Notes: generated from the letters alone by a model not told the origin. 64,000 bases of DNA from Paractinoplanes atraurantiacus (GCF_900215205.1 NZ_OBDY01000010.1:21862-85861); one strand, 5' to 3'; shown: positions 17,062 through 24,871, numbered from the stretch's first letter. Program-made: numbers and translations.

Positions 17062-17556
17062 ATGAGCTCACTTCGCCGCATCGTCGCCGTCGGACTGCCC
17101 ACCGCCGGTCTCACGATCGCCGCCGCGCTGGCTCTCGGCGGGTCGCCCGCCGTGGCCACCGCCGACCAGGCCGCTCAGCCGCGCGTCGCGATGACGACGA
17201 CCGACCCGGCCCGCCCGGGCGGCGCCGCCGGATACGGCACGGAGGCGCCCGACACCGACACGCCGACCCGTGGCAACCCGGGCTACGGCAGCCCGGCCCC
17301 GACCACGCCGGCCCCCAGCTCGGCCACGCCCAGCACCCCGGCCACCACCACGCCGACCGCCAACACGGACACCGTGCCGGCGGAGACCCCGGCCGGCGCG
17401 GCCCCGGCCACCACGGCCCCGGGCGGCGGCGTCAGCGCCGGCGGAGCCCTGCCGGTCACCGGCGCGCCGATGAGCACGCTGGTCGCCCTGGGCGGCCTCC
17501 TGGTCGCCGCCGGCGCGGCCTCCGTCTGGTACACCCGGCGCCGCCGCACCGCCTGA
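17062..17556 (+). CDS. Sortase-anchored small cell-wall protein (LPVTG)
   Basis: A 164-residue secreted protein. It has a signal peptide (positively charged SSLRR, hydrophobic core, likely cleavage after PAVATA). A Pro/Thr/Ala/Ser low-complexity stalk follows (about 35-125), then the sorting signal: LPVTG at 130-134, a hydrophobic helix (about 138-156) and the tail RRRR. Sortase would cleave between T and G and attach it to peptidoglycan. The stalk contains no recognisable domain. A 14-bp perfect hairpin follows directly. Confidence 0.85.
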   Translation: MSSLRRIVAVGLPTAGLTIAAALALGGSPAVATADQAAQPRVAMTTTDPARPGGAAGYGTEAPDTDTPTRGNPGYGSPAPTTPAPSSATPSTPATTTPTANTDTVPAETPAGAAPATTAPGGGVSAGGALPVTGAPMSTLVALGGLLVAAGAASVWYTRRRRTA

Positions 17557-17569
17557 CCCTCAGCCACAA

Positions 17570-17604
17570 CGAAGGCCGCCCGGTTTCCCGCCGGGCGGCC
17601 TTCG
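17570..17604 (+). terminator. Strong hairpin terminator after LPVTG gene
   Basis: CGAAGGCCGCCCGG (17570-17583) is a perfect 14-bp inverted repeat of CCGGGCGGCCTTCG (17591-17604), with a 7-base loop. No U-run follows, as is common for high-GC terminators. Confidence 0.75.
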
Positions 17605-17645
17605 GCGCTCCCGCGTCAGTCTGGTGCCAGGCGATACTGTGGGCT

Positions 17646-17921
17646 GTGGCCATATCGGCGAGCGAGGCGCGGAAGCGGCTCTTCCCCTTGATCGAGCAAG
17701 TCAACGACGATGAAGAAGCGGTGGAGATCGTCTCGAAGTCGGGCACAGCCTTCCTCGTGCCCGAGCAGCTATGGCGATCATCGGTGGAGACGCGGTACCT
17801 GCTCAGGTCGCCGGCGAACGCGCGGCGGCCGCTCGACAGCGTGGCCCGGGTGGAGGCCGGTGAGTTCGAGCGGCATGAACTGATCTCCGATGCGGAGGAG
17901 ACGGAGCGTCAAGCCCCGTGA
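17646..17921 (+). CDS. yefM: YefM/Phd-family antitoxin
   Basis: A 91-residue antitoxin from GTG 17646. SASEARKRLFPLIEQVNDDE is the N-terminal DNA-binding fold of YefM/Phd, VEIVSKSGTAFLVPEQLW is the core, and the acidic C-terminal stretch (ELISDAEETERQ) is the toxin-binding tail. It directly precedes and overlaps the yoeB gene by GTGA, the standard arrangement in which antitoxin and complex autorepress the operon. No operator is obvious in the short upstream gap after the terminator. Confidence 0.88.
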   Translation: MAISASEARKRLFPLIEQVNDDEEAVEIVSKSGTAFLVPEQLWRSSVETRYLLRSPANARRPLDSVARVEAGEFERHELISDAEETERQAP

Positions 17922-18166
17922 ACGTCGCCTTCGGCAAGACTGGGAGGACTACATCTCCTGGGCGGGTGAGCCCCAAGATGCTTCGCCGGATCAATCGAAT
18001 GATCGATGAAGCTCTGCGCGGCCCCGGGCATGGCATCGGGAAGCCGGAGCGACTGACCGAGAACCTCAGCGGCTACTGGTCGCGGCGGACCACCGACGAG
18101 CATCGGCTCGTCTATACCGTGCGCGGCGAGAACCTGATCGTCGTTCAAGCTCGCTATCACTACTGA
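17918..18166 (+). CDS. yoeB: YoeB-family mRNA interferase with altered N-terminus
   Basis: An 82-residue YoeB toxin, which cleaves mRNA at the ribosomal A site. From residue 20 it is canonical: PKMLRRINRMIDEAL, GIGKPERLTENLSGYWSRR (catalytic Glu and Arg), EHRLVYTV and the C-terminal RYHY (catalytic His/Tyr). Residues 6-19 do not fit the family. The expected WEDYxxW helix is present in the DNA at 17941-17961 but in another frame. A base lost near 17933-17940 and a base gained in the CCCC run at 17971-17974 would explain this (see findings). The toxin may be weakened, or the sequence may carry errors. It starts on GTG inside the antitoxin stop. Confidence 0.85.
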   Translation: MNVAFGKTGRTTSPGRVSPKMLRRINRMIDEALRGPGHGIGKPERLTENLSGYWSRRTTDEHRLVYTVRGENLIVVQARYHY

Positions 18167-18179
18167 CCGTTGGTCGCGC

Positions 18180-18548
18180 TCACCGCACCAGGATGTTCTC
18201 CAGGCGTTGCAGCTCCTCGGCCGGGTCGATGGCCAGGCCCATGTGGACCGGGCCGGCTCGCAGGATCGTGCTTCGGGGGGCCACCAGCCAGCGGAAGCGC
18301 TCGCCCAGGCTCATCGCGGAGGCGGCGCCGGCGCCGGTGCAGGTGGCCGACCATGAGGCCAGGGCCTCGCCGATCGCCTTTGTGTCGGCCTGCGGGTCGA
18401 GGGCTCGCAAGCGGTCCTCGTGCAGGTGGGTGCGGGCTTGCAGGAAGTCGCGGCGCTGGCAGTAGAGGACCACGCCCACGTTGATCAGCTCGCCTCGCTC
18501 GATGCGCGGGACGGCCTGGATGACGGCGTACTCGTACGGGACCCTCAT
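18180..18548 (-). CDS. DUF3037 domain-containing protein
   Basis: A 122-residue protein starting MRVPYEYAVIQAVPRIERGE, the typical DUF3037 opening, with NVGVVLYCQRRDFLQART following. The start codon overlaps the stop of the upstream HipA-like kinase gene (ATGA). DUF3037 proteins are regularly encoded next to HipA-type kinases in actinobacteria, so a shared function is likely; the activity is unknown. It ends 13 bases from the convergent yoeB gene. Confidence 0.88.
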   Translation of the reverse strand: MRVPYEYAVIQAVPRIERGELINVGVVLYCQRRDFLQARTHLHEDRLRALDPQADTKAIGEALASWSATCTGAGAASAMSLGERFRWLVAPRSTILRAGPVHMGLAIDPAEELQRLENILVR

Positions 18549-19276
18549 GGCAGCCACGCCTCCGGCTCGGCCGCGCGGGCGGTCAGATGGGAGATGTAGG
18601 CGTCCTTGCCGCCGTCGTCGAGCCACTCGTCGGGGACCAGGTCGACGGCCTCGCGGATCAGCGACGGGGTGAGCCGGGCCGCCAGGGCCGGCCCTTCGGT
18701 GGCCAGGGCCGTGGCGTACGGCTTCAGCACGTGGTCGTCCCACTTGTACGGGCGGTGCACCACCGCCTCGGCGCGGGGCCAGTTGTGGTGGAAGTAGAGG
18801 GTCGCGCCATGGTCGATCAGCCACAGGGCGTTGTGCCAGATCAGCAGGTTGGGGTTGCGCCAGCTGCGGTCGACGTTCTCGACGAACGCGTCGAAGGCCA
18901 GCACCCGTGAGGCCAGCCCGGCCTCCACGGGGTGGGCGACCGGGTCGTAGCCGAGCGCGCCGGGCAGGAAGTCCATGCCCAGGTTGGCCCCGGCGCTCGC
19001 CTTGATCAGCTCCTGGACCTCTTCGTCGGGCTCGGCCCGGGCCACGACCGGGTCGAGCTGGACGACGGCCATGTCGGGCACGGGCAGGCCGAGGCGCCGG
19101 GCCAGCTCGCCCGAGATCACCTCGGCGACGAGCGCTTTCGGGCCCTGCCCGGCGCCGCGGAACTTGACCACGTACGTGCCGAGGTCGTCGGCTTCCACGA
19201 CGCCGGGCAGCGAGCCGCCCTCGCGCAGGGGTGTGACATAGCGGATGGCGGTGACCTCACGTAGCACGTGGATCAC
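18545..19276 (-). CDS. HipA-like kinase family protein
   Basis: A 243-residue protein from GTG 19276. The ATP-site lysine lies in TYVVKFRGAGQGPKALVAE (K38). A catalytic-loop-like segment ENVDRSWRNPNLL (133-145) supplies Asp and Asn, and LIDHGATLYFHH carries a metal-binding Asp (D155). This matches the short HipA-family kinases that accompany DUF3037. It lacks the N-terminal HipA domain of the E. coli persistence toxin (about 440 aa) and no HipB is adjacent. It may phosphorylate an unknown protein or small molecule. It is the second gene of a three-gene operon. Confidence 0.82.
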   Translation of the reverse strand: MIHVLREVTAIRYVTPLREGGSLPGVVEADDLGTYVVKFRGAGQGPKALVAEVISGELARRLGLPVPDMAVVQLDPVVARAEPDEEVQELIKASAGANLGMDFLPGALGYDPVAHPVEAGLASRVLAFDAFVENVDRSWRNPNLLIWHNALWLIDHGATLYFHHNWPRAEAVVHRPYKWDDHVLKPYATALATEGPALAARLTPSLIREAVDLVPDEWLDDGGKDAYISHLTARAAEPEAWLP

Positions 19277-19277
19277 C

Positions 19278-19823
19278 CTACAAAGGGCCCTGCTTCCGCA
19301 GGTCGTCGACCTTGCTCATGGCCGAGCGCAGGTCGGACAGCCACTCCTCGGTGTGCTGGCCGACGAGCTTCACGCACCAGGCCAGCGCCTCGGAGCGGGA
19401 GCGGGCCACGCCGGCGTCGACCAGCGTGTCGAGGATCTGCCGCTCGGGCTGGCGCAGCCGGGTCATCACCGGCGCGGCCAGGTGGGTGAACAGCTCGTTG
19501 GTGTCGCCGCAGCGCACGCCCCAGGCAACCTTGCGCTGGTAGCGGTGCTCGATCTGGCGGGCGACCCGCATGCGGTCGTTGCGGGTGTCCTCGCGGAACT
19601 GGTTGATCCGGCCGGCCTGTGCGGCCGCCCGGTCGGCGTCGGTGGCGCTCTCGCCCAGGTCGGGCGCGGCCACCCGGCCCCAAATGATGATCTCGTCGCG
19701 GTCGAGGACGACCTCGGGCCGCTCGGTGAACCAGCCGTCGGTCACCGCGCCGGCGACCCAGGCCGCGGCGTCGTCGGCGTTCGGCGGCTCGACCCGTCCC
19801 GGCGGTCCCTGTCGGAATCTCAT
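19278..19823 (-). CDS. Conserved actinobacterial hypothetical protein
   Basis: A 181-residue protein with a strong GGGGAGG ribosome site. It has no signal peptide or membrane segment. The N-terminal part contains EVVLDRDEIIIWGRVAAPDL. The C-terminal segment RQILDTLVDAGVARSRSEAL resembles the second half of a ribbon-helix-helix fold, so DNA binding is possible but unproven. It sits one base upstream of the HipA-like kinase gene and is therefore the first gene of that operon. Confidence 0.7.
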   Translation of the reverse strand: MRFRQGPPGRVEPPNADDAAAWVAGAVTDGWFTERPEVVLDRDEIIIWGRVAAPDLGESATDADRAAAQAGRINQFREDTRNDRMRVARQIEHRYQRKVAWGVRCGDTNELFTHLAAPVMTRLRQPERQILDTLVDAGVARSRSEALAWCVKLVGQHTEEWLSDLRSAMSKVDDLRKQGPL

Positions 19824-19838
19824 TGCTGAACCTCCCCG

Positions 19839-19868
19839 GTAAGCGTGATTACAAAATTACACGCTTAC
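19839..19868. promoter_or_regulatory. AT-rich inverted repeat upstream of HipA-like operon
   Basis: GTAAGCGTG (19839-19847) and CACGCTTAC (19860-19868) form a perfect 9-bp inverted repeat around an AT-rich 12-base centre, rare in this GC-rich window. It lies directly upstream of the ribosome site of the minus-strand operon and 51 bases before ligC. It is a candidate operator/promoter for the divergent pair. Confidence 0.55.
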
Positions 19869-19919
19869 GCCGGAGCCGCCAGCCCCCCAGAGGACGGGGT
19901 GAGACGGCAGACTGGGGCG

Positions 19920-20987
19920 ATGGAGCTGCCGATCAATCCACCGGTCAAGCCGATGCTCGCCAAGCCCGTCGCCGAGATCCCGCCCGGACAGCTCTACGAG
20001 CCCAAATGGGACGGCTTCCGGTCGATCATCTTTCGCGACGGGGCCGAGGTGGAGATCGGCAGTCGCAACGAGAAGCCGATGACCCGCTACTTCCCCGAGG
20101 TCGTCGAGGCCGTCCTGGCCAACTTCCCGGAGCGGGCGGTGATCGACGGCGAGGTCATCGTGGCCGACACCGAGCGCAACACCCTCGACTTCGAGGCCCT
20201 CCAGCAGCGCATCCACCCGGCCGCGAGCCGGGTCAAGCTGCTCAGCGAGCAGACCCCGGCCAGCTTCGTCGCGTTCGACCTGCTGGCGCTCGGCGACGAC
20301 GATCTGACCGAGCTGCCGTTCGCCGAGCGCCGGGCCCGGCTGGCCGACGTCCTCAAGGGCGCCAAGGCCCCGGTCTACGTCACGCCGGCCACCGACGACC
20401 GGGAAACCGCGCGGCGCTGGTTCGCCGAGTTCGAGGGGGCCGGCCTCGACGGGCTCATCGCCAAGCCGCGGGACCTGGTCTACACCCCCGACAAGCGGGT
20501 CATGTTCAAGATCAAGCACAAGCGCACGGCCGACTGCGTGGTCGCCGGATACCGGGTGCACAAGTCCGGCGAGGACCGCATCGGCTCGCTGCTCCTCGGT
20601 CTCTACGACGAGCGCGACGTGCTCGTGTCGGTCGGCGTCATCGGGAGCTTCCCCATGGCCGTACGGGAAGAGCTCTTCAAGGAATTGCAGCCCTTAGTGA
20701 CGGAGTTCGAGGGCCATCCGTGGAACTGGGCGGCCCACGAGCAGGGCGAACGCACGCCGCGCAAGAACGAGGTGAGCCGCTGGAACAACGGCAAGGACCT
20801 GTCGTTCACGCCGTTGCGGCCCGAGCGCGTGGTCGAGGTCCGCTACGACTACATGGAGGGTGTCCGGTTCCGGCACACCGCCCAGTTCGAACGGTGGCGT
20901 ACGGACCGTGACCCGCACTCGTGCACGTACGAGCAGCTCGAACGACCGGTCCAGTTCAACCTGGCCGAGGTGCTGACCAGCCGCTGA
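19920..20987 (+). CDS. ligC: ATP-dependent DNA ligase, LigC type
   Basis: A 355-residue ligase from ATG 19920. The adenylated lysine is K29 in LYEPKWDGFRSI (KxDG). Further nucleotidyltransferase motifs are ERAVIDGEVIVAD, GLDGLIAKPRDLVYTPDKR and MFKIKHKRTADCVV, followed by a C-terminal OB fold. The length and architecture match mycobacterial LigC, a back-up ligase associated with short-patch repair and end joining, rather than multidomain LigD. A stand-alone AEP polymerase is encoded 4 kb away on the other strand. Confidence 0.92.
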   Translation: MELPINPPVKPMLAKPVAEIPPGQLYEPKWDGFRSIIFRDGAEVEIGSRNEKPMTRYFPEVVEAVLANFPERAVIDGEVIVADTERNTLDFEALQQRIHPAASRVKLLSEQTPASFVAFDLLALGDDDLTELPFAERRARLADVLKGAKAPVYVTPATDDRETARRWFAEFEGAGLDGLIAKPRDLVYTPDKRVMFKIKHKRTADCVVAGYRVHKSGEDRIGSLLLGLYDERDVLVSVGVIGSFPMAVREELFKELQPLVTEFEGHPWNWAAHEQGERTPRKNEVSRWNNGKDLSFTPLRPERVVEVRYDYMEGVRFRHTAQFERWRTDRDPHSCTYEQLERPVQFNLAEVLTSR

Positions 20988-21049
20988 CGGCGGATTGTCA
21001 GACTCACCGGATAGCCTTCGAGGGTCAGTCCGCCGACGAAAGGTCCATC

Positions 21050-22612
21050 GTGCGCCGCTCTCTCCTGGCCGTCGCCGCCGCGCTCGTGGTCACCGTCTCG
21101 GGCTGCACCGTGCCTTCGTTCGCCCCGGACGGGTCGGGCGAGACCGCCACACCAGCGCCGCCGAGCTCGTCCTCTTCCGCGGCCGCGAGCGGCGCCGACT
21201 GGCAGCCCTGCCCCGAGATCCCCGACCAGCTCGTGGGCCGGGGCGCGGCCGGCATGACGTACGACTGCGCCAAGGTCTCCGTCCCCCGTGACTGGTCCGA
21301 CCCGGGCAACGGCGAGAAATACGCGATCGCGATGATCCGCATCCGGTCGGCCACGCAGAAACAGCGGACCGGCTCACTGCTGATCAACCCGGGCGGTCCG
21401 GGCGGCTCCGGCATCGACACCGCGGTCTACCTGTCGTTCGGCCAGCAGTTCGGCGGCCTGCCGACCGAGATCACCGACAAGTTCGACGTCATCGGCTTCG
21501 ACCCGCGCGGCGTCGGCCGCTCCGACCCGGTCAAGTGCATCAGCTCCACCGACCAGGACGCGAGCTTCGCCGCCGTGCCCGACCCGGTCAGCCAGGCCGC
21601 CTACAACCAGCTGGTCACGCTGAACGAGAAGATCGCCGACGGCTGCGCCCAGAAATACGGCGCGGCCCAGCTGGCCACGTTCGCGACCGTGCAGGCGGCC
21701 AAGGACATGGACGCGATCCGCGGCGCGGTCGGCGACGAGAAACTGACCTACCTGGGGTATTCGTACGGCACGCTGCTCGGCGCCACGTACGCCCAGCTCT
21801 TCCCGACCAAGATCCGGGCGCTCGTGCTCGACGGCGCGGTCGACCCCAAGCAGAGCTTCATCGAGGGCTCGGAGACCCAGGCCAAGGGCTTCGAGCGCGC
21901 GTTCACCAACTTCACCGACTGGTGCAAGGCCAACACCGCCGACTGCCCGATCGCCCCGGACGCGCGCAAGGCCGTCACCGACGCGCTCAAGGCGGCCGAC
22001 ACCAAGCCGGTCAAGGGCGCCGACGGCCGCAGCGCCACCTCCGGCTGGATCTTCGTGGCCGTGGTGTCCTCGCTCTACACCGAGACCGGCTGGACGGCGC
22101 TGGCCAAGGCGATCGCCGACCTGAAGACGGGCGACGCCGAGGGCGTCTTCGAGCTCGCCGACCAGTACGCCGAGCGCAAGCCCGACGGCACGTACAGCAA
22201 CCTGTTCGACGCCAACCTCGCGGTGAACTGCTCCGACACCAAGGACGCGCCGACGGTCGAAGAGGTGCGCCGGCTCCAGGGCGAGTGGCGCAAGAAATAC
22301 CCGCTGTTCGGCGGCTCGATGGCGGTCGGCATGCTGCCGTGCGCGGTCTGGAAGGGCGACCGTGACCCCTACCCGGCCGCGGCGGCCGTGGGCGCCCCGC
22401 CGATCGTCGTGGTCGGCACGACCGGCGACCCCGCCACCCCGTACGAGAACACCGCCGATCTCGCCTCGATGCTCGGCGTCGGCCACGTGCTGACCTGGGA
22501 GGGCGAGGGCCACACGGCCTACCCGAGCACGCAGTGCATCGTGCAGGCGGTCGACGGCTACCTCATCGATCTGAAGGTGCCGCAGGAGGGGCTGCGCTGT
22601 CCGGCGAAGTGA
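21050..22612 (+). CDS. Secreted lipoprotein alpha/beta hydrolase (TAP/SlpD-like peptidase)
   Basis: A 520-residue protein. GTG 21050 begins a lipoprotein signal peptide (RRSLLAVAAALVV) with lipobox VSGC. A Ser/Pro-rich linker follows, then an alpha/beta-hydrolase domain: oxyanion region NPGGPGGSG, FDPRGVGRSDPV, nucleophile S238 in LGYSYGTLLGATYAQ, and the C-terminal TAP-like domain (VVVGTTGDPATPYENTADLA, catalytic Asp; EGEGHTAYPSTQC, catalytic His). Homologues are tripeptidyl aminopeptidases of Streptomyces. It should be tethered on the outer face of the membrane. The last 50 bases overlap the convergent K+ channel gene. Confidence 0.9.
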   Translation: MRRSLLAVAAALVVTVSGCTVPSFAPDGSGETATPAPPSSSSSAAASGADWQPCPEIPDQLVGRGAAGMTYDCAKVSVPRDWSDPGNGEKYAIAMIRIRSATQKQRTGSLLINPGGPGGSGIDTAVYLSFGQQFGGLPTEITDKFDVIGFDPRGVGRSDPVKCISSTDQDASFAAVPDPVSQAAYNQLVTLNEKIADGCAQKYGAAQLATFATVQAAKDMDAIRGAVGDEKLTYLGYSYGTLLGATYAQLFPTKIRALVLDGAVDPKQSFIEGSETQAKGFERAFTNFTDWCKANTADCPIAPDARKAVTDALKAADTKPVKGADGRSATSGWIFVAVVSSLYTETGWTALAKAIADLKTGDAEGVFELADQYAERKPDGTYSNLFDANLAVNCSDTKDAPTVEEVRRLQGEWRKKYPLFGGSMAVGMLPCAVWKGDRDPYPAAAAVGAPPIVVVGTTGDPATPYENTADLASMLGVGHVLTWEGEGHTAYPSTQCIVQAVDGYLIDLKVPQEGLRCPAK

Positions 22613-23018
22613 TCCCCTCACGCGCCGCCATCTGCTCGAGCAGGGCCCGCACATGCCGCAGGTTCTGCTTGAGCTCCTCCTGCTCCTCATGCCGGAAGAC
22701 GTCCCGGTCGACGATGAGCTTGCTGGCGAAATGTGCGGTGATCAGCGGGATCACGACCAGCACCATCAGCGAGATCAGCAGCCCGGCGATCACCCGGCCC
22801 TGCCATGACGCGGGCGAGATGTCGCCGTACCCGACGGTCGACGCGGTGACGACGGCCCACCAGATCGCGTCGCCCAGCGACTTGCCCTCCTCGAAGATCG
22901 AGAAGAGCACACCGCAGACCACGATCAGAATGGCGTACGAGAGAATCAGCGTGCCCGGCGAGTTGGCCAGCCATACGATCCCGCGATAGACCCTGAGCAG
23001 CACCTTCATGGCGAACAT
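22563..23018 (-). CDS. Two-TM potassium channel family protein
   Basis: A 151-residue protein with two transmembrane helices (about 17-38 and 70-92) flanking a pore loop. The selectivity filter TVGYGD is intact (WWAVVTASTVGYGDISPAS), so K+ selectivity is expected after tetramerisation. A C-terminal cytoplasmic helix (FRHEEQEELKQNLRHVRALL) could form a coiled coil. There is no RCK domain. Starts at ATG 23018 or 23009 are both possible. Its 3' end overlaps the TAP-like gene by 50 bases. Confidence 0.87.
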   Translation of the reverse strand: MFAMKVLLRVYRGIVWLANSPGTLILSYAILIVVCGVLFSIFEEGKSLGDAIWWAVVTASTVGYGDISPASWQGRVIAGLLISLMVLVVIPLITAHFASKLIVDRDVFRHEEQEELKQNLRHVRALLEQMAAREGITSPDSAAPPAAPSDR

Positions 23019-23054
23019 CGTGCCCGAGCAACGATCGGAAAGGGAGAGGTGCCG

Positions 23055-23501
23055 ATGTTCCGGATCGCCGAACGGGCCGATGTGCCCGCGATTCTGGCCC
23101 TGCTGGCCGATGACGAGATCAGCCGTTCGCGCGGTTTCGTGTCGGAGGACGTCGACGCGACGATCTGGGCCGCCTTCGAGCAGATCGACGCCGACCCGAA
23201 CAACGAGCTGATCGTCGGCGACGACGGCGAGGTCATCGCGACCTGCCAGCTCACCTTCATCCCCGGCCTGAGCCGGGGCGGGACGAAACGCATGACCATC
23301 GAGGCGGTCCGGGTCCGTGCCGACCGTCGCGGCGGCGGTCTGGGAAGAGCCATGATGGCGTACGCCATGACGCGCGCCCGCGAGCACGGCGCCGGCCTCG
23401 TCCAGCTGACCACCGACAAGCGCCGCAGCGAGGCGCGCCGCTTCTACGAGTCGCTCGGCTTCGTGGCCTCCCACGAAGGCATGAAGCTGACCGTCGACTA
23501 G
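23055..23501 (+). CDS. GNAT family N-acetyltransferase
   Basis: A 148-residue protein from ATG 23055, preceded by GGGAGAGG. AVRVRADRRGGGLGRAMMAY is the acetyl-CoA-binding motif A and ARRFYESLGFVASHEGMKL is the motif B end. QLTFIPGLSRGGTKRMTIE matches a common GNAT subgroup. The substrate is unknown. It overlaps the convergent VOC gene by 4 bases. Confidence 0.88.
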   Translation: MFRIAERADVPAILALLADDEISRSRGFVSEDVDATIWAAFEQIDADPNNELIVGDDGEVIATCQLTFIPGLSRGGTKRMTIEAVRVRADRRGGGLGRAMMAYAMTRAREHGAGLVQLTTDKRRSEARRFYESLGFVASHEGMKLTVD

Positions 23502-23881
23502 GACCAGCTCTTGGCGAGACGGTCGAAGGTCGACGGGTCGCTGTGCGGCGGGATCACGCAGAGCAGGTGGCCGCCCGGGGCGCGCAGGATCACGCAGTCG
23601 AGCCAGCGGTTCACCTCGACCGCGCCGAGCCCGACGAGCCGGGCCGTCTCGGCCTCGACGTCGTCGGTCTCGATGTCGAAGTGGTAGCGGGGCGCGTCGT
23701 CGACGGCCTGCACGGCCAGATCGTGGTCGGGCATCACGCCGCGCAGCGAGATGAACTGCTCCTCGCCGGGCACGGGCGTGGCCGGCACGCCGAGCGCCTG
23801 CGACCAGAAGTCGGCCGCCCGCGGGGCCTCGTCCCGGGGCGCGTCGATCAGAAAGGTCGAGAGTCGACTGCGATGTGCCAT
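23498..23881 (-). CDS. VOC-superfamily (glyoxalase-like) protein
   Basis: A 127-residue protein with a glyoxalase/bleomycin-resistance fold. Two beta-alpha-beta-beta-beta modules are suggested by FLIDAPRDEAPRAADFWSQA at the start, YHFDIETDDVEAETARLVGL in the middle and VILRAPGGHLLCVIPP at the end. Potential metal ligands are H in RYHFDIE and residues near the C-terminus. The ligand and reaction are unknown. Confidence 0.82.
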   Translation of the reverse strand: MAHRSRLSTFLIDAPRDEAPRAADFWSQALGVPATPVPGEEQFISLRGVMPDHDLAVQAVDDAPRYHFDIETDDVEAETARLVGLGAVEVNRWLDCVILRAPGGHLLCVIPPHSDPSTFDRLAKSWS

Positions 23882-23938
23882 GACCCGGTAGTCTCCCGAT
23901 CCGGGCCGGGTTAATCCACAGGTTTCCCGCCCACGCTG

Positions 23939-24502
23939 TCAGTGTGACGAGCGCAATCCGGCCACCAGCAGCCCGGCCGGCCGCCGAGCGTCGTACCGGA
24001 TGTTCTTCCCGGCTCCCGCGCAGAGGCTGCCGACCCCGCGCATCGGCTCGTACGGGTCCTGGTCGCCCCGGATCTCCCCGGCCGCGGCCGCCGCCGCGAG
24101 CAACTCCGTGCAGACCGGCACGAGCCGTTCCACGAAGTAGGAGTGCAGCGGGTCGTAGCAGGGGTCGTCCGACTGGAGAACGGCGGCCAGCCCCTGCTTG
24201 GTGATCACGAAGTCGACGAACACCTCGATCCAGCGGGCCAGCGCGCCGTACGGCGCCGGGCCCTCGGCCAGCAGGGCGGGCCCGGCCTCGGCCAGCGCCT
24301 CGACCTGGTGCCGGTAGACCGCCACGATCAGGTCGGCCCGGGTCGGGTAGTGCCGGTAGATCGTCGCCGTGCCGACCCCGGCCGCGGCCGCGATGTCCCG
24401 GATCGGCGCCTCCACCCCCGCGCTCACGAAGACCGAAGCGGCCGCGTCGAGCAGGGCGGCCGCGTTGCGCCGGGCGTCGGCGCGCTGAGGTCTGTCGCTC
24501 AC
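23939..24502 (-). CDS. TetR-family transcriptional regulator
   Basis: A 187-residue regulator from GTG 24502 (VSDRPQRADARRNAAALLDA). The HTH lies at about residues 26-52 (EAPIRDIAAAAGVGTATIYR, HYPTRADLIVAVYRHQ). The ligand-binding half includes LARWIEVFVDFVITKQGLAA. Its start codon abuts a headless fragment of an alpha/beta-hydrolase gene on the opposite strand, so its own native promoter region appears to have been deleted. It may be silent or transcribed from new sequence inside the remnant. Confidence 0.85.
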   Translation of the reverse strand: MSDRPQRADARRNAAALLDAAASVFVSAGVEAPIRDIAAAAGVGTATIYRHYPTRADLIVAVYRHQVEALAEAGPALLAEGPAPYGALARWIEVFVDFVITKQGLAAVLQSDDPCYDPLHSYFVERLVPVCTELLAAAAAAGEIRGDQDPYEPMRGVGSLCAGAGKNIRYDARRPAGLLVAGLRSSH

Positions 24503-24871
24503 AACACGGCCGGGCGGGGCGGCGACGACCTGACCCCGTACGCGGCCGAGCACTTCCCCTATCTCCACCCCGATTTCGGGCACATGGCCGCGCCGGCGCT
24601 GGTCGTCGCCGGCGACAAGGACCAGTCGTTCCTGACCACCCGCGGCCCCGACTGGTCGGCCGACCCCTACTTCCTGGCGCCGGGACCCAAAACCTTGCTG
24701 ACTTTGTCCGGGGCGGAGCACTCGCTCGGCGGCATCCCCGGATACGAAGCCCGCGAGACGACCGACGAGGACCCGGCCCGGCTCGAGCTGCTCCAGCAGG
24801 TCACCACGGCCTACCTCCGCGGGGAGAGCCTGCCCGACCCGGGCGACCTGGGCCGCCTCGAGTCGAAGTAG
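24503..24871 (+). pseudogene. C-terminal remnant of alpha/beta hydrolase
   Basis: The frame encodes DDLTPYAAEHFPYLHPDFGH, PALVVAGDKDQSFLTTRGPD and LLTLSGAEHSLGGIPGYEA, ending at 24871. This is the last ~115 residues of a ~280-residue chlorophyllase/haloperoxidase-like hydrolase, carrying the catalytic Asp and His but not the nucleophile elbow. No start codon with a ribosome site is present at the break, which falls exactly at the TetR start codon. The longer open frame upstream is antisense to TetR. The simplest reading is a deletion that removed the hydrolase N-terminus and the divergent promoter region. Confidence 0.8.

Noticed and set aside
21374..22690. 438-codon minus-strand frame opposite the TAP-like hydrolase
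   Set aside because: Low-complexity Arg/Val/Asp translation; the plus strand has an intact lipoprotein hydrolase.
24503..24871. A complete small alpha/beta hydrolase gene
   Set aside because: The nucleophile elbow and N-terminal strands are missing and no start signal exists at the break, so it is called a remnant.
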